In this document: positions 10,467-20,840 of the stretch, one piece after another | How the letters are laid out: each line of letters starts with the position of its first letter | Position numbering within the stretch: position 1 is the first letter of the stretch | Origin: Ruegeria profundi | GTDB taxonomy: Bacteria; Pseudomonadota; Alphaproteobacteria; Rhodobacterales; Rhodobacteraceae | Direction of reading: 5' to 3' | NCBI RefSeq assembly: GCF_001507545.1 | Contig: NZ_LQBP01000011.1 | Span: 1-64,000 of the forward strand | DNA: 64,000 bases | Translations under genes and position numbers: made by a program | The notes under the pieces: model-generated | Seen by the model: only the letters and a program-made list of their open reading frames with translations | Databases searched by the model: none | Told to the model about the DNA's origin: nothing

Positions 10467-11035
10467 CCGATCTCGACGAGCGCTTGAACAAAATCCTGGA
10501 CCGGATCACCTCTGACGATTTCCTGTCAGGCCGAAAGCTTTCGGGCGAGATACCCTTCTACGCCTTCGACTACGATCCCAAAGCTGAGCCAGCCGTTCGC
10601 GCTCACATCGCTTTCGTCCTCTCTCAGCTGAAGAAGCGCAAGCCTGAGCTGCGGATTGCACACATTAACCTGTGGGAGCTTCTTGTCGGATACCTCAAGG
10701 ATCGCGGCATCTTTGACAAAGCCGTCGCTATGCAACGCGACAAGGGAGATGATGCGGCGCTCAAGGCCCTGAGGGCGCCGTTGGACTCCGGTAAGATTGC
10801 CAAGGCGCTGATCGAGACGGCACCGCCATCAGAACATGATCTCATTCTCGTCTCAGGTGTTGGCGCTGCTTTCCCGCTGCTTCGGACCCATAATCTATTG
10901 AACAACCTGCACTCCGTGATGGGGAGCACGCCGCTCGTGCTGTTCTATCCGGGCAGGTACGACGGACAAACACTGCAACTCTTCGGAATGCTGAAGGACA
11001 ACCCTTATTACAGGGCCTTCAGGCTGGTCGATTAA
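10463..11035 (+). CDS. brxB: BREX protein BrxB
   Basis: 190 residues, MTDLDERLNKILDRITSDDFL. It has the family's typical sequence course, with a central HDLILVSGVGAAFPLLRTH segment and PLVLFYPGRYDGQTLQLF near the end, as in BrxB (DUF1788) proteins. The start overlaps the brxA stop by 4 bp, and brxC follows 12 bp after its stop. It is a required component of type 1 BREX with no known enzymatic activity. Confidence 0.9.
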   Translation: MTDLDERLNKILDRITSDDFLSGRKLSGEIPFYAFDYDPKAEPAVRAHIAFVLSQLKKRKPELRIAHINLWELLVGYLKDRGIFDKAVAMQRDKGDDAALKALRAPLDSGKIAKALIETAPPSEHDLILVSGVGAAFPLLRTHNLLNNLHSVMGSTPLVLFYPGRYDGQTLQLFGMLKDNPYYRAFRLVD

Positions 11036-11047
11036 CGGGAGTAAGGA

Positions 11048-14000
11048 ATGAAGATCAAAGAGTTATTTGAGCGCCCCATAGACCGTTCCATCAACGGCGT
11101 CATCAAGGCTGAGCAGTTTGATGCCGAATCCGTATGGCAGGAGCTCGAAGAATACGTTGTTACCAAAGAGCTGGACGTTCACCTTCGGAAATTCTTCGAA
11201 GCCTATCTGAATGCCATTGATAATGCGCGTGATCCCGATGTCGCGAGCAAGGTCGGTGTTTGGGTCTCCGGCTTCTTCGGCTCGGGTAAATCGCACTTCA
11301 TCAAGATTCTCTCCTACCTACTCGAAGACCGTGAAGTCATGAAGGGCGGCCAGACCAAGCGCGCCACCGAATTCTTTAAGGACAAGATTCAAGACCCAAT
11401 GCTGGCCGCCGATATCAAGCGCGCCGTCGGAAGCAACGTCGATGTCATTTTGTTCAACATCGACAGCAAGGCGAGCAACGCAGACGGCCGTGATGTCATT
11501 CTTCGTGTCTTTTTGAAGGTCTTCAACGAACGGCTCGGCTATTGCGGCGACCATCCGCATATCGCGCACATGGAGCGTCATCTCGAAAAGCGCGGGAAGC
11601 TCGATACCTTCAAGGATGCGCTCAAGGCTGACCATGGCATCACGTGGGAAGATGAGCGCGATGCCTACCAGTTCCACAGCGAAGCACTGGCGGATGCGCT
11701 TTCAAAAGCGCTCGGCGAGGATATCAAGGATGCTGACGCTTGGATTTCGCGCTTCGAGAAAGACTTCTCCCTCTCGGTCGAGAGTTTCTCCAAGTGGGTG
11801 AAGGAGTATCTCGACATGAAGGGTTCCGACCACCGGATCATCTTCCTGGTCGATGAGATCGGTCAGTTCATCGGGCAGGACACGCACTTGATGCTGAACC
11901 TGCAGACCATCACCGAGAATCTCGGCACTGCCTGCAATGGTCGCGCCTGGGTGGTGGTCACGTCTCAAGAAGACATGGACACAGTGCTCGGCGACCTACG
12001 CAGCAACAGGTCCAACGATTTCTCAAAGATTCAGGGGCGCTTCAGAACGCGCCTGTCACTATCGAGTGCCAACTCGGATGAAGTGATCCAAAAGCGTCTT
12101 CTGGCCAAGGTCGACAAGGCTAAGCATGAGCTTGAGGCCGTCTATGACGACAAGGCCGATATCTTAAAGAACCAGCTCAGCTTCAAAAACGTCGGCATGA
12201 CCTTCAAGCCATATGCTGACCGCGACGACTTTGTGGATGTCTATCCTTTTGCGCCCTACCAGTTTCAACTGGTTCAAAAGGTCTTCGAGAGCAGTCGGAA
12301 ATACGGCGCTACGGGTTTGCACCTGGCGAAGGGCGAGCGCTCGATGCTCGATGCCTTCCAAACCGGCGCGATTGACATAGGCGGCGAAGAGATCGGCGCC
12401 CTTGTTCCGCTCTATAGGTTCTATCCGGCCATCGAGAGCTTCCTCGAAGGCGTTGTGCGCCGCGCCATCGAGGGTGTTGCCAGCAACCCGAGCCTTGAGG
12501 CGTTCGATCAGCAGGTTCTGAAGACGCTCTTTCTCATCCGCTATGTCGATGAAATCACCGGCAACATTGACAATCTCGTGACCTTGTTCATCGACCGGAT
12601 CGATGCTGACCGGCTTGAGCTGCGCAAGAAGATCGAGGCGAGCCTTCAGCGTCTTGAGGGGCAGACCCTCGTAAACCGAAATGGCGAAGACTATTTCTTC
12701 CTGACTAACGAAGAGCGCGACATCAGCCGCGAGATCAAGACCGTCGATCTTGCCTCGGGTGAAGAGACCAAGCTCTTGGGCGAGCTCATCTTTGATGAGG
12801 TGCTCGGCAGCCTTCGCAAATACCGATATCCGGAAAACAACAAGGACTTTGGTATCTCGCGCCTTTGTGATTTTCACCCCTACGGAAACCGCAGCGAGGG
12901 CGATCTCGTCATCTCTGTCGTGACGCCGCTTTCCGATGAGTATGACGCTTTCGGTGAAGCCCGCTGCATAACGCAGAGCACGTCCGACGACGGTCAGGTT
13001 CTGATCCGTCTCGACGATGACAAGGCGCTTGCGCGTGAGCTCCGCACCTATCTGCAAACCGACAAGTACATCAAACGCAAGAATGATGGCACTGCGGCAC
13101 ACACAACGCAGAAGATTCTGAGAGAGCGCAGCGATGAAAACCGCGAGCGCAAAGAGCGCCTGAAGGCGATCATCGAGCGCCTTATGAAAGAAGCCAAATA
13201 TTTCGCTGCTGGCCAGCCGCGTCCAGCGCCCTCAGGCTCTGTGGGGGCAGCAGCCGAAGAAGCGCTCGGCTATCTGGTCAAGAACAGCTTCCCCAAGCTT
13301 GGCTACCTCAAGAACCCCGTCACGAACCCGCAGGCTGAAATCAGGTCCGTCCTGGCCGCGCCGACCCAAGAAGGACTGGGTCTTGATGGCGGCTCGGTGC
13401 CCAATGAAGAGGCTCTCAAGGAGGTTCTGAACTTCGTTACGCTGAAGAACTCCCAGAACCATCGCGTCGTTCTCTACGATCTCGTCGAGGATCGCTTCGG
13501 CCGCCGGCCTTATGGCTGGAACGATTGGGAGACCGTGCTCCTCGTCGTGCGCCTCGTCATGATGGGTGAGCTCAGCCTTGTCAGCGACGGCGACAACACG
13601 CTGACCCCCGATGCGATCTACAGCGCCATCGATGGCCCGAACAAATGGCGCCGGATCACTGTCGTGAAGCGCCAAACCGTTGATCGCGGAAGCCTGCAAA
13701 AGGCACGCGGCATCTCCAAGGATGTGTTCGAAGCCATTGCGCCTGACGGCGAAGATGCGCTGACAGGCCACATTCGCGGCCAACTCGGTGGCTGGCAGTC
13801 TGACCTCAGCGGCTGGAAGCCTCTCGCGGAAACCGGAAACTATCCCGGCTCAGCAGCGATTGCCGACGCGCTGGGCGTGATCGCCAAGGCGCTCAATATC
13901 CAAGACAGTTACAAGTTCCTGAACCACTTCATCGAGCTCGAAGACGATTTCATCGACCTTGCGGATTCGGTCAACGAGCTCCGGAACTTCTATGAATCCC

Positions 14001-14659
14001 AAAGGCCGACTTGGGAGAAGCTTCGGAAGGCAAAGCAGCGCTTCGATCTCAACCGCTACGAGCTCTTGAAGGATGATGATGCGGCGAAGGCGCTGAAGAC
14101 CATCGATGATATCCTTGAGGCTGAAAAACCTTACGGACGGATCAAGGATGCCGGGACGCTCATCGGCCGCGTAGAAGAGGTCAATAAGGCGCGCCTCAAG
14201 CAGCGCCGCGACCACGCCATCGAAAAGATCGATGAGCATATCGGCAAGGTGAAGGCAGAGCTCGACGAGGTTGGCGCAGCGCCCGAGCTTCGGAACAAGT
14301 GCCTGCATCCCATTCAGGCCCTAAAGTCCGGCATCGAAACCGAAGAGAGTATCGCTCACATTTACCAGCTGCAGGGCGCAGCGCGTGATGCCGCCGACGA
14401 TGCTTTCGTGGCCATCGAGGAAGCAGCCAAGGTGCCACCGGTCCCGTCAGGAGGCGATGGGAAGGCTCCGTCGCCTGATCATGGCAACGAGCCCGCCGTG
14501 AAGAAGCCGCCGACCAAGACGCGCCGTGTCGTTGAGCCAAGCCATCTCGCAGGCACCACGTATCTTGAGACCAAAGAAGACGTAGAGGCCTTCCTGATCA
14601 AGCTTCGAAAAGAGCTCGAAGAGGCCATCGAAAACAATGAACGCGTGGAAATACGTTAA
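11048..14659 (+). CDS. brxC: BREX P-loop protein BrxC
   Basis: 1203 residues, the size usual for BrxC. The P-loop is GFFGSGKS (75-82), preceded by VGVWVSG and followed by an FLVDEIGQFIG Walker B type segment (about 263-273). A long helical middle and a basic Pro-rich tail (PPVPSGGDGKAPSPD) before a coiled end complete it. BrxC is the large ATPase of type 1 BREX, thought to form a complex with PglX, PglZ and BrxB. It begins 12 bp after brxB behind GGGAGTAAGG and ends 14 bp before pglX. No frameshift or lost motif is visible. Confidence 0.93.
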   Translation: MKIKELFERPIDRSINGVIKAEQFDAESVWQELEEYVVTKELDVHLRKFFEAYLNAIDNARDPDVASKVGVWVSGFFGSGKSHFIKILSYLLEDREVMKGGQTKRATEFFKDKIQDPMLAADIKRAVGSNVDVILFNIDSKASNADGRDVILRVFLKVFNERLGYCGDHPHIAHMERHLEKRGKLDTFKDALKADHGITWEDERDAYQFHSEALADALSKALGEDIKDADAWISRFEKDFSLSVESFSKWVKEYLDMKGSDHRIIFLVDEIGQFIGQDTHLMLNLQTITENLGTACNGRAWVVVTSQEDMDTVLGDLRSNRSNDFSKIQGRFRTRLSLSSANSDEVIQKRLLAKVDKAKHELEAVYDDKADILKNQLSFKNVGMTFKPYADRDDFVDVYPFAPYQFQLVQKVFESSRKYGATGLHLAKGERSMLDAFQTGAIDIGGEEIGALVPLYRFYPAIESFLEGVVRRAIEGVASNPSLEAFDQQVLKTLFLIRYVDEITGNIDNLVTLFIDRIDADRLELRKKIEASLQRLEGQTLVNRNGEDYFFLTNEERDISREIKTVDLASGEETKLLGELIFDEVLGSLRKYRYPENNKDFGISRLCDFHPYGNRSEGDLVISVVTPLSDEYDAFGEARCITQSTSDDGQVLIRLDDDKALARELRTYLQTDKYIKRKNDGTAAHTTQKILRERSDENRERKERLKAIIERLMKEAKYFAAGQPRPAPSGSVGAAAEEALGYLVKNSFPKLGYLKNPVTNPQAEIRSVLAAPTQEGLGLDGGSVPNEEALKEVLNFVTLKNSQNHRVVLYDLVEDRFGRRPYGWNDWETVLLVVRLVMMGELSLVSDGDNTLTPDAIYSAIDGPNKWRRITVVKRQTVDRGSLQKARGISKDVFEAIAPDGEDALTGHIRGQLGGWQSDLSGWKPLAETGNYPGSAAIADALGVIAKALNIQDSYKFLNHFIELEDDFIDLADSVNELRNFYESQRPTWEKLRKAKQRFDLNRYELLKDDDAAKALKTIDDILEAEKPYGRIKDAGTLIGRVEEVNKARLKQRRDHAIEKIDEHIGKVKAELDEVGAAPELRNKCLHPIQALKSGIETEESIAHIYQLQGAARDAADDAFVAIEEAAKVPPVPSGGDGKAPSPDHGNEPAVKKPPTKTRRVVEPSHLAGTTYLETKEDVEAFLIKLRKELEEAIENNERVEIR

Positions 14660-14673
14660 GGACAACGAGCAGA

Positions 14674-17600
14674 ATGACAATCAATACCAACGCGCTCAAA
14701 ACCTATGCCCCCAAGGCCCGCAAGGATTTCATTGCGGCGATGATCACGCGCGCCGCGAAATTCGGGATCACCGAGAAGGAGATCACCGAGCAGCGCGAGC
14801 AGGGCGACGTCGTCATTGTCGGTGCGGACGCGCTCCCGAAAAAAGTGGGGGAGCAACGCAAGAAACTCGTAGGCCGCATCAAGAAACACGGCTTCGAGCA
14901 GGCGATGGAGGCCGTAGCTTACACGTGGTTCAACCGTCTTGTGGCCATTCGCTACATGGAGCTCCACGGACTTCTCGACCACGGCTACCGCGTCCTGAGC
15001 CATCCGTCCGGCAAGGAGCTCCCCGAAATCCTGGAGCACGCCGAGCACCTTGATTTTCCGGGGCTCGACAAGAGCAAGGTCATCGATCTGAAGCTCGACG
15101 GCACCAAGGATGCCGAGCTCTACCGGATGCTGCTGATCGCGCAGTGCAACGCGCTGCACCGCGCGATGCCGTTCCTTTTCGAGCGCATCGATGACGAGAC
15201 CGAGCTGCTCTTACCCGACAACCTCCTGCATTCGGATTCCCTGATCCGAAAGCTTGTCGCCGCCATCGATGAGGCCGACTGGCAGGACATCGAGGTCATC
15301 GGCTGGCTCTATCAGTTCTACATCTCTGAGAAGAAAGACGAGGTCTTCGCGGGGCTGAAGAAGAACCAGAAGATCACGGCTGAAAAGATTCCGGCTGCAA
15401 CACAGCTGTTCACACCGCATTGGATCGTTCGCTACCTGGTCGAGAACTCACTCGGGCGTCTTTGGCTTCTGAACCGGCCGGATTCACGGCTCGCAGAGCA
15501 GATGGACTACTACATCGCGCCCGAGGAGCCTGAGATCGACTTCCTGAAGATCAGCAAGCCCGAAAACATCAAGGTCTGTGACCCGGCCTGCGGCTCGGGG
15601 CATATGCTGACCTATGCCTTCGATCTGCTCCACGCGATCTATGAGGAGGAGGGATACGACCCGAAGGAAATCCCGGCGCTCATTCTGAAGCATAATCTGA
15701 CGGGCATCGAGATCGACGACCGTGCAGGCGCACTGGCAGCCTTCGCACTTTCAATGAAGGCCGCTGAGAAGTTGGGAAGGCGCCGGTTCCTGCGGATGGA
15801 CGTGAAGCCGGACATCGTTGTACTGCAGGATGTCGCCTTCACGTCCGAAGAGATGACAGATGTGCAGGCTGTCGTTGGGCGCGACCTCTTCACAGACGAG
15901 TTGCGTGAAACTCTGTCGCAGTTTGAGCAAGCGAAGAACTTCGGCTCGCTGATCGTGCCGAAGCTGCGCGATCCGCTAGAAACACTTAGAGTCGTCGAGG
16001 CACGGGACTTCAGTTCTGATCTGTTGCTCAAGGAAGTGCAGGACCGCATAGTAGCGGTGCTGCGGATGGCTGAGGCTCTGTCGCCCAAGTACCATTCGGT
16101 AGTTGCCAACCCTCCCTATATGGGCGGGAAAGGGATGAACGGAGCCTTGGCAGCCTTCCTTGGTGATCAATTTTCTGACGGCAAGTCTGATTTGATGACC
16201 GCATTCATTTTACGTGGCTTGTCTCTAACGAAAGCCGACGGCGTCTTGTCCGCCGTAACGCTCGATAGTTGGATGTTTTTATCATCTTACTCCTCATTGC
16301 GGAGCAAGTTGCTTCTTAAGCATTCGATCTCGTCAATGGCACATATTGGATGGAACTGTTTTCCCGATGGCCACACCTACAATCGTGGTGTGGCATGCGT
16401 ATTTCGAGTTGATCGAAAGAATCTGTCCGGCGTCTTTATGAATTTGGCGGATTATCCCGCTGTTAAAGACAAGCGGGAAGCTTTCTTGGAATCCTTATCA
16501 GCAAAAATAAACATCTATTCTCGCGGGGCGACTGCGTTTCGAAAACTTCCTGGTGCGCCGATTGCATATTGGCTTTCTGACGAAGTTCTCGAAAACTTTT
16601 CTAGTGGATATCCACTCAAGAAAATTGGTGATACTCGACAGGGGATGGCCACCAGTGACAACAACCGGTTTTTGAGGTTTTGGTATGAGGTCAGCCAGAC
16701 AAGGACTAAGCGAGATGCAAAGAACCATGATGCCGCCAAGGCTTCAGATGCCATGTGGTTTCCGTACAACAAGGGTGGCGCATACCGAAAGTGGTACGGC
16801 AACTCAGAAAATGTCGTAAATTGGGAGAATGATGGTTCAGAGGTTCTTAGTTTTGCCGCAGAAAAGTACGGAAGCCCCACCCGAACGATCAAGAGCATAT
16901 CAGAGTATTTCAAGCCTTCAATCAGCTGGTCTAAGGTAACAAGTAGTGGATTTTCGGTCCGATATTACGATGCTGGCCATATCTTCGACGTAGCAGGCTG
17001 TTCTATCTTTGCCACGAGTGTGGACGAGCTTACTGGGCTAATTGGCTTCACGAACTCGAAGGTTACGCATCACCTCCTCAAGAGCATTTCGCCAACTATC
17101 AATTACGAGGCTGGACAGATTGCTTCATTACCTATCTGCGCCGACATGTCTGATACGTCTTTGGTCACATTGCCGAGTAAATTGATTGCCGTGGCACGCT
17201 CCGACTGGGACGCCTATGAAACCTCCTGGGATTTCTGCACGCTTCCGCTGCTCTCGCCTGATCATCGCGGTGAGACGCTGGAGGAAAGCTATGCCACACT
17301 CCGCGCCCACTGGCAGGGCATGACGAACGAGATGCTGCGGTTGGAAATAGAGAACAATCGCATCTTCATAGACGCCTATGGTCTTAAGGACGAACTGACC
17401 CCCGAGGTGCCGATTGAAGAGATCACGCTGACCTGCAACCCAGCCTATCGCTATGGCGTGAAAGGTACGGAAGAGGAGCGGGAAGAGCGCCTACGCTCCG
17501 ACACGATGAAGGAGCTGATCTCCTATGCCATCGGCTGCATGATGGGGCGCTACAGCCTCACCGAGTCTGGCCTGATCTATGCGAATGCTGGGAATGAAGG

Positions 17601-18240
17601 CTTTGATCCGTCGCGCTATCGCGACTTCCCGGCAGACGATGATGGCATCGTACCGATCACTGAAGTTGAGTGGTTTGACGATGATGCAGCGCTGCGGTTC
17701 GAAGAGTTCCTGAAGGTCGCCTGGTCGCCCGATACCTTACGCGACAATCTTCGTTTCGTGGCTGAGAGCCTGGCCGCTAATGGCGGCAATGATCCGCAGA
17801 AGACGATCCGAAATTACATCTCCAAGAGCTTCTTCAAGGATCATATGCAAACCTACAAGAAGCGCCCGATCTACTGGCTCTTCTCCAGCGGCAAGCTCAG
17901 AGCCTTTGAGTGCCTCGTCTATCTCCATCGCTACAATGAAAGCACGCTCTCGCGGATGCGTATGGAGTACGTGACGCCGCTCACGAGCCGTATGGCCGCA
18001 CGCATTGATCAGCTGGAGGACGACATCACAAGCGCTTCCTCGTCTGCCGCCCGGAACAAGGCGCAGAAGGAAAAGGACCTCATGGTTAAGCAGCTCGACG
18101 AGCTGCGTGCCTTCGATGAGGAGCTCCGGCACTACGCCGACCAACGCATCGCGCTCGATCTCGATGACGGGGTGAAGGCCAACTACGGCAAGTTCGGCAA
18201 CCTCCTAGCTGAGCGCAAAGCCATCACAGGGGAGAAGTGA
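14674..18240 (+). CDS. pglX: BREX adenine-specific DNA methyltransferase PglX
   Basis: 1188 residues. The SAM-binding motif is DPACGSG (303-309) and the catalytic motif NPPY (479-482), as in N6-adenine methyltransferases. PglX marks host DNA at a non-palindromic site for the BREX system. The region after NPPY to about residue 850 (roughly 16140-17210) is clearly more AT-rich and uses other codons than both flanks: 24 of 60 bases are G/C at 16261-16320, against 37 of 60 at 15001-15060 and 36 of 60 at 18001-18060. This is where target recognition lies, and it suggests a swapped specificity segment. The frame is intact. The stop overlaps the pglZ start. Confidence 0.93.
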   Translation: MTINTNALKTYAPKARKDFIAAMITRAAKFGITEKEITEQREQGDVVIVGADALPKKVGEQRKKLVGRIKKHGFEQAMEAVAYTWFNRLVAIRYMELHGLLDHGYRVLSHPSGKELPEILEHAEHLDFPGLDKSKVIDLKLDGTKDAELYRMLLIAQCNALHRAMPFLFERIDDETELLLPDNLLHSDSLIRKLVAAIDEADWQDIEVIGWLYQFYISEKKDEVFAGLKKNQKITAEKIPAATQLFTPHWIVRYLVENSLGRLWLLNRPDSRLAEQMDYYIAPEEPEIDFLKISKPENIKVCDPACGSGHMLTYAFDLLHAIYEEEGYDPKEIPALILKHNLTGIEIDDRAGALAAFALSMKAAEKLGRRRFLRMDVKPDIVVLQDVAFTSEEMTDVQAVVGRDLFTDELRETLSQFEQAKNFGSLIVPKLRDPLETLRVVEARDFSSDLLLKEVQDRIVAVLRMAEALSPKYHSVVANPPYMGGKGMNGALAAFLGDQFSDGKSDLMTAFILRGLSLTKADGVLSAVTLDSWMFLSSYSSLRSKLLLKHSISSMAHIGWNCFPDGHTYNRGVACVFRVDRKNLSGVFMNLADYPAVKDKREAFLESLSAKINIYSRGATAFRKLPGAPIAYWLSDEVLENFSSGYPLKKIGDTRQGMATSDNNRFLRFWYEVSQTRTKRDAKNHDAAKASDAMWFPYNKGGAYRKWYGNSENVVNWENDGSEVLSFAAEKYGSPTRTIKSISEYFKPSISWSKVTSSGFSVRYYDAGHIFDVAGCSIFATSVDELTGLIGFTNSKVTHHLLKSISPTINYEAGQIASLPICADMSDTSLVTLPSKLIAVARSDWDAYETSWDFCTLPLLSPDHRGETLEESYATLRAHWQGMTNEMLRLEIENNRIFIDAYGLKDELTPEVPIEEITLTCNPAYRYGVKGTEEEREERLRSDTMKELISYAIGCMMGRYSLTESGLIYANAGNEGFDPSRYRDFPADDDGIVPITEVEWFDDDAALRFEEFLKVAWSPDTLRDNLRFVAESLAANGGNDPQKTIRNYISKSFFKDHMQTYKKRPIYWLFSSGKLRAFECLVYLHRYNESTLSRMRMEYVTPLTSRMAARIDQLEDDITSASSSAARNKAQKEKDLMVKQLDELRAFDEELRHYADQRIALDLDDGVKANYGKFGNLLAERKAITGEK

Positions 18241-20840
18241 TGGATAGCGCGCAGATTAAATCGAACCTGGATCGTATCTTCGGCAACGGTGCGCGCATCG
18301 TCTTTTGGCGCGACGAAGATGGCGAGTTCGAGGAGATGCTGCCTGCTCTCGATCTGGACGGCGTTGCGCTTCGGAATCTCACCGAGGTCCCGGCGCTTGC
18401 GCTGAAGACGGAGATCGAGCTTGAGAAGCCAGATGGCACTTATCTTCTCTATGAGAAAGGGCCTGTTCCGGAAGCCGAGAGGGACTGGCTGCTCGATATC
18501 CGGCTCTATGCCGAGCCCTTCGCGGCTGACCGCTCGACAATGATCCTGCGCGAGCTTGGCCTCATGGAGCAAAGCCTGCGCGACCACATCGCGGCACGCG
18601 GAAAGTTCTTCGCCAGCAAGGAGCGGCTCTCACGCGCCAATCGGTTTATCGAGGTCGGAGATGGCGCAGAGGCCATCGACCGGGCGCTGATGGCAACCGT
18701 CCTGCGTGCCGAGCAGACAGACATCTTCACTATCGTTCGCTGTCTCCTTCACACGCTAGAGCCGCACGATCTCGAAGCATCACCGGCAGCCTGGCAGGAG
18801 TTCGAGAAGTACGATCTCACGGACAGCTTTTGGGCGCAGATGCGCGATGTTTTCGGCTTCGAGGACGAGGCGCCAAGCCTGAAGGGGCTTCTCATGCGCC
18901 TGCTTGTCACGGACTTCGCGCGCGGCATCGACGGCGCGTGCCCCAAAGCGCTTGCTCATCTCGTCTTGCCGAAGAAGGGTGCTTCGAACGCCGTCGTTTG
19001 TATCGGCCAATGGCGCGATAGCGCCCGCCTGCATACGAGCTACGATGTCCTCTCTGCCGCCATTGCCGACTTGGTCAAGCTCAGTGATCACTTGGGCGGC
19101 CTGGATATCGAAGAGCTACGCGATGCACGCACCTTTCTGGAAACTGAGAAGTATATTGCCAGCTCCCTGCGAGACCGGATTGTGGAGACCGCGGATACGC
19201 TGAATCTAGAAGCAGTGAGAGACATCGTTGTCCGCCGACAGAACGGGTATTGGGCCAACGTCAAGCTGTCCTCATCTGCCGAAGCGCCGCGCTCTGCTCT
19301 CTCTGAGGTCTATGATGCATTGATGGCAGCGGCGAGCTTCTTCGACCTGCGTAGCCATCATGGCAAGGGATTTGCCGCGGACAATCCGAAGGCGCTTTAC
19401 GAGGCTTACACGTCCGATCTCTTCCGTTTCGATCAGCTCTACAGGCAGTTCTGCGAAGCCGCTGACACGGCTGAAGCCGAAGGCTGGGATGTCCTAAAAG
19501 ACCTTCGTGCGAAGATCGAAGACGTGTACGGCAACTGGTATCTGGCCGGACTGGCCAAGCATTGGGGCGCTCAGCTCGAAGGCGGCGGCCTCATCAGTGG
19601 CTGGAAGATCGACGGCATTCGTCCTCAATACGAGTTCTTCAAACGCAACGTAAAGCCGCGCCTTGATGAAGGCGAAGACCGCCGCGCCTTTGTCATCATC
19701 AGTGACGCCTTCCGCTTCGAAGCCGCTCAGGAACTTACTGCCGAGCTCAATGGCAAATATCGTTTTACGGCCGAGCTCAAATCACAGCTTGGCGTTCTGC
19801 CGTCCTATACGGCGCTCGGCATGGCGAGCCTTCTGCCGCATGACGAGCTCGCATACAAAGATGACGGCTCGGTTCTGGTTGATGGCAAATCCTCAAGCGG
19901 TATCGCCAACCGGCAAAAGCTTCTTGAGAAGGTGGATGGCGCGGCGATCCCGGCCGACAAGTTCATGGCCATGAGCAAGCTCGAAGGTCGCGAGTTCATC
20001 AAGCCCTTCCGTGTGATCTACATCTACCACGACCAGATCGATCAGACCGCTGATAGGGGGAATGAAGAGAAGACTTTCCAGGCTGTCCGCACGTCTATCG
20101 AAGAGCTCGGAAATCTCGTCTCCCGCATCATCAACAATCTGAACGGCAACTATATCGTTCTGACCGCAGACCACGGTTTCCTTTATCAGGAGGGAGCGCC
20201 GAAGGAGACGGACAAGAATCCGATTGCGGATAAGCCCGCAGGGACTGTCATCTCGAAAAAGCGTTACTTGCTCGGAAAGAGCCTGCCGGACCATGCCGGT
20301 GCCTATCACGGCAAGACAGCGACGACGGCGGCCGCTACCAGCGATATGGAATTTTGGGTGCCGCGCGGCACCAACCGCTTCCACTTCATCGGCGGCTCCC
20401 GCTTCGTGCATGGCGGGGCCATGCCGCAAGAGATCGTGGTGCCTGTCATCCAAGTAACGCAGCTCAAGGGGAAGAGCGCTGTGAAGACCCGCACGCGCAA
20501 CGTTGGGGTCAGCGTGCTGGGCAGCAGTCTCAAAATCACGACAAGCCGCTATCGCTTCCGCCTCATACAGACAGAGGCGGTCTCTGAACGGATTAAGCCT
20601 CTACAAGCAAAGATCGCCATTTACGATGGCGACGAGCCCGTGACCAATGTCGAGACGCTATCCTTCGAGAGCGAGTCCTCGGATATGAATGAATGGCGAC
20701 AGGAGGTCTGGTTGACCTTAGCGAGCCGAACCTTCGACAAAAAGAAACCTTACAACCTTATCGTCCGCAATGCTGAGACCGGTGTCGAGGAAGCGCGGAT
20801 GGAGATAACTATAGACCTGGCCTTTGATAATGACTTCTGA
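18240..20840 (+). CDS. pglZ: BREX alkaline-phosphatase-like protein PglZ
   Basis: 866 residues from ATG 18240, which shares one base with the pglX stop; a GTG at 18237 is the alternative. The alkaline phosphatase superfamily core is visible as VIISDAFRFE (Asp489) and LTADHGFLY (Asp644, His645), the metal-ligand segments of the PglZ domain. The protein is the core BREX component found in every BREX type. The C-terminal 150 residues form a beta-rich module. It overlaps brxL by 11 bp. Confidence 0.93.
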   Translation: MDSAQIKSNLDRIFGNGARIVFWRDEDGEFEEMLPALDLDGVALRNLTEVPALALKTEIELEKPDGTYLLYEKGPVPEAERDWLLDIRLYAEPFAADRSTMILRELGLMEQSLRDHIAARGKFFASKERLSRANRFIEVGDGAEAIDRALMATVLRAEQTDIFTIVRCLLHTLEPHDLEASPAAWQEFEKYDLTDSFWAQMRDVFGFEDEAPSLKGLLMRLLVTDFARGIDGACPKALAHLVLPKKGASNAVVCIGQWRDSARLHTSYDVLSAAIADLVKLSDHLGGLDIEELRDARTFLETEKYIASSLRDRIVETADTLNLEAVRDIVVRRQNGYWANVKLSSSAEAPRSALSEVYDALMAAASFFDLRSHHGKGFAADNPKALYEAYTSDLFRFDQLYRQFCEAADTAEAEGWDVLKDLRAKIEDVYGNWYLAGLAKHWGAQLEGGGLISGWKIDGIRPQYEFFKRNVKPRLDEGEDRRAFVIISDAFRFEAAQELTAELNGKYRFTAELKSQLGVLPSYTALGMASLLPHDELAYKDDGSVLVDGKSSSGIANRQKLLEKVDGAAIPADKFMAMSKLEGREFIKPFRVIYIYHDQIDQTADRGNEEKTFQAVRTSIEELGNLVSRIINNLNGNYIVLTADHGFLYQEGAPKETDKNPIADKPAGTVISKKRYLLGKSLPDHAGAYHGKTATTAAATSDMEFWVPRGTNRFHFIGGSRFVHGGAMPQEIVVPVIQVTQLKGKSAVKTRTRNVGVSVLGSSLKITTSRYRFRLIQTEAVSERIKPLQAKIAIYDGDEPVTNVETLSFESESSDMNEWRQEVWLTLASRTFDKKKPYNLIVRNAETGVEEARMEITIDLAFDNDF

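Noticed and set aside
12164-13102. 312-residue minus-strand frame inside brxC
   Set aside because: Antisense of a conserved BrxC frame; long only because of codon bias.
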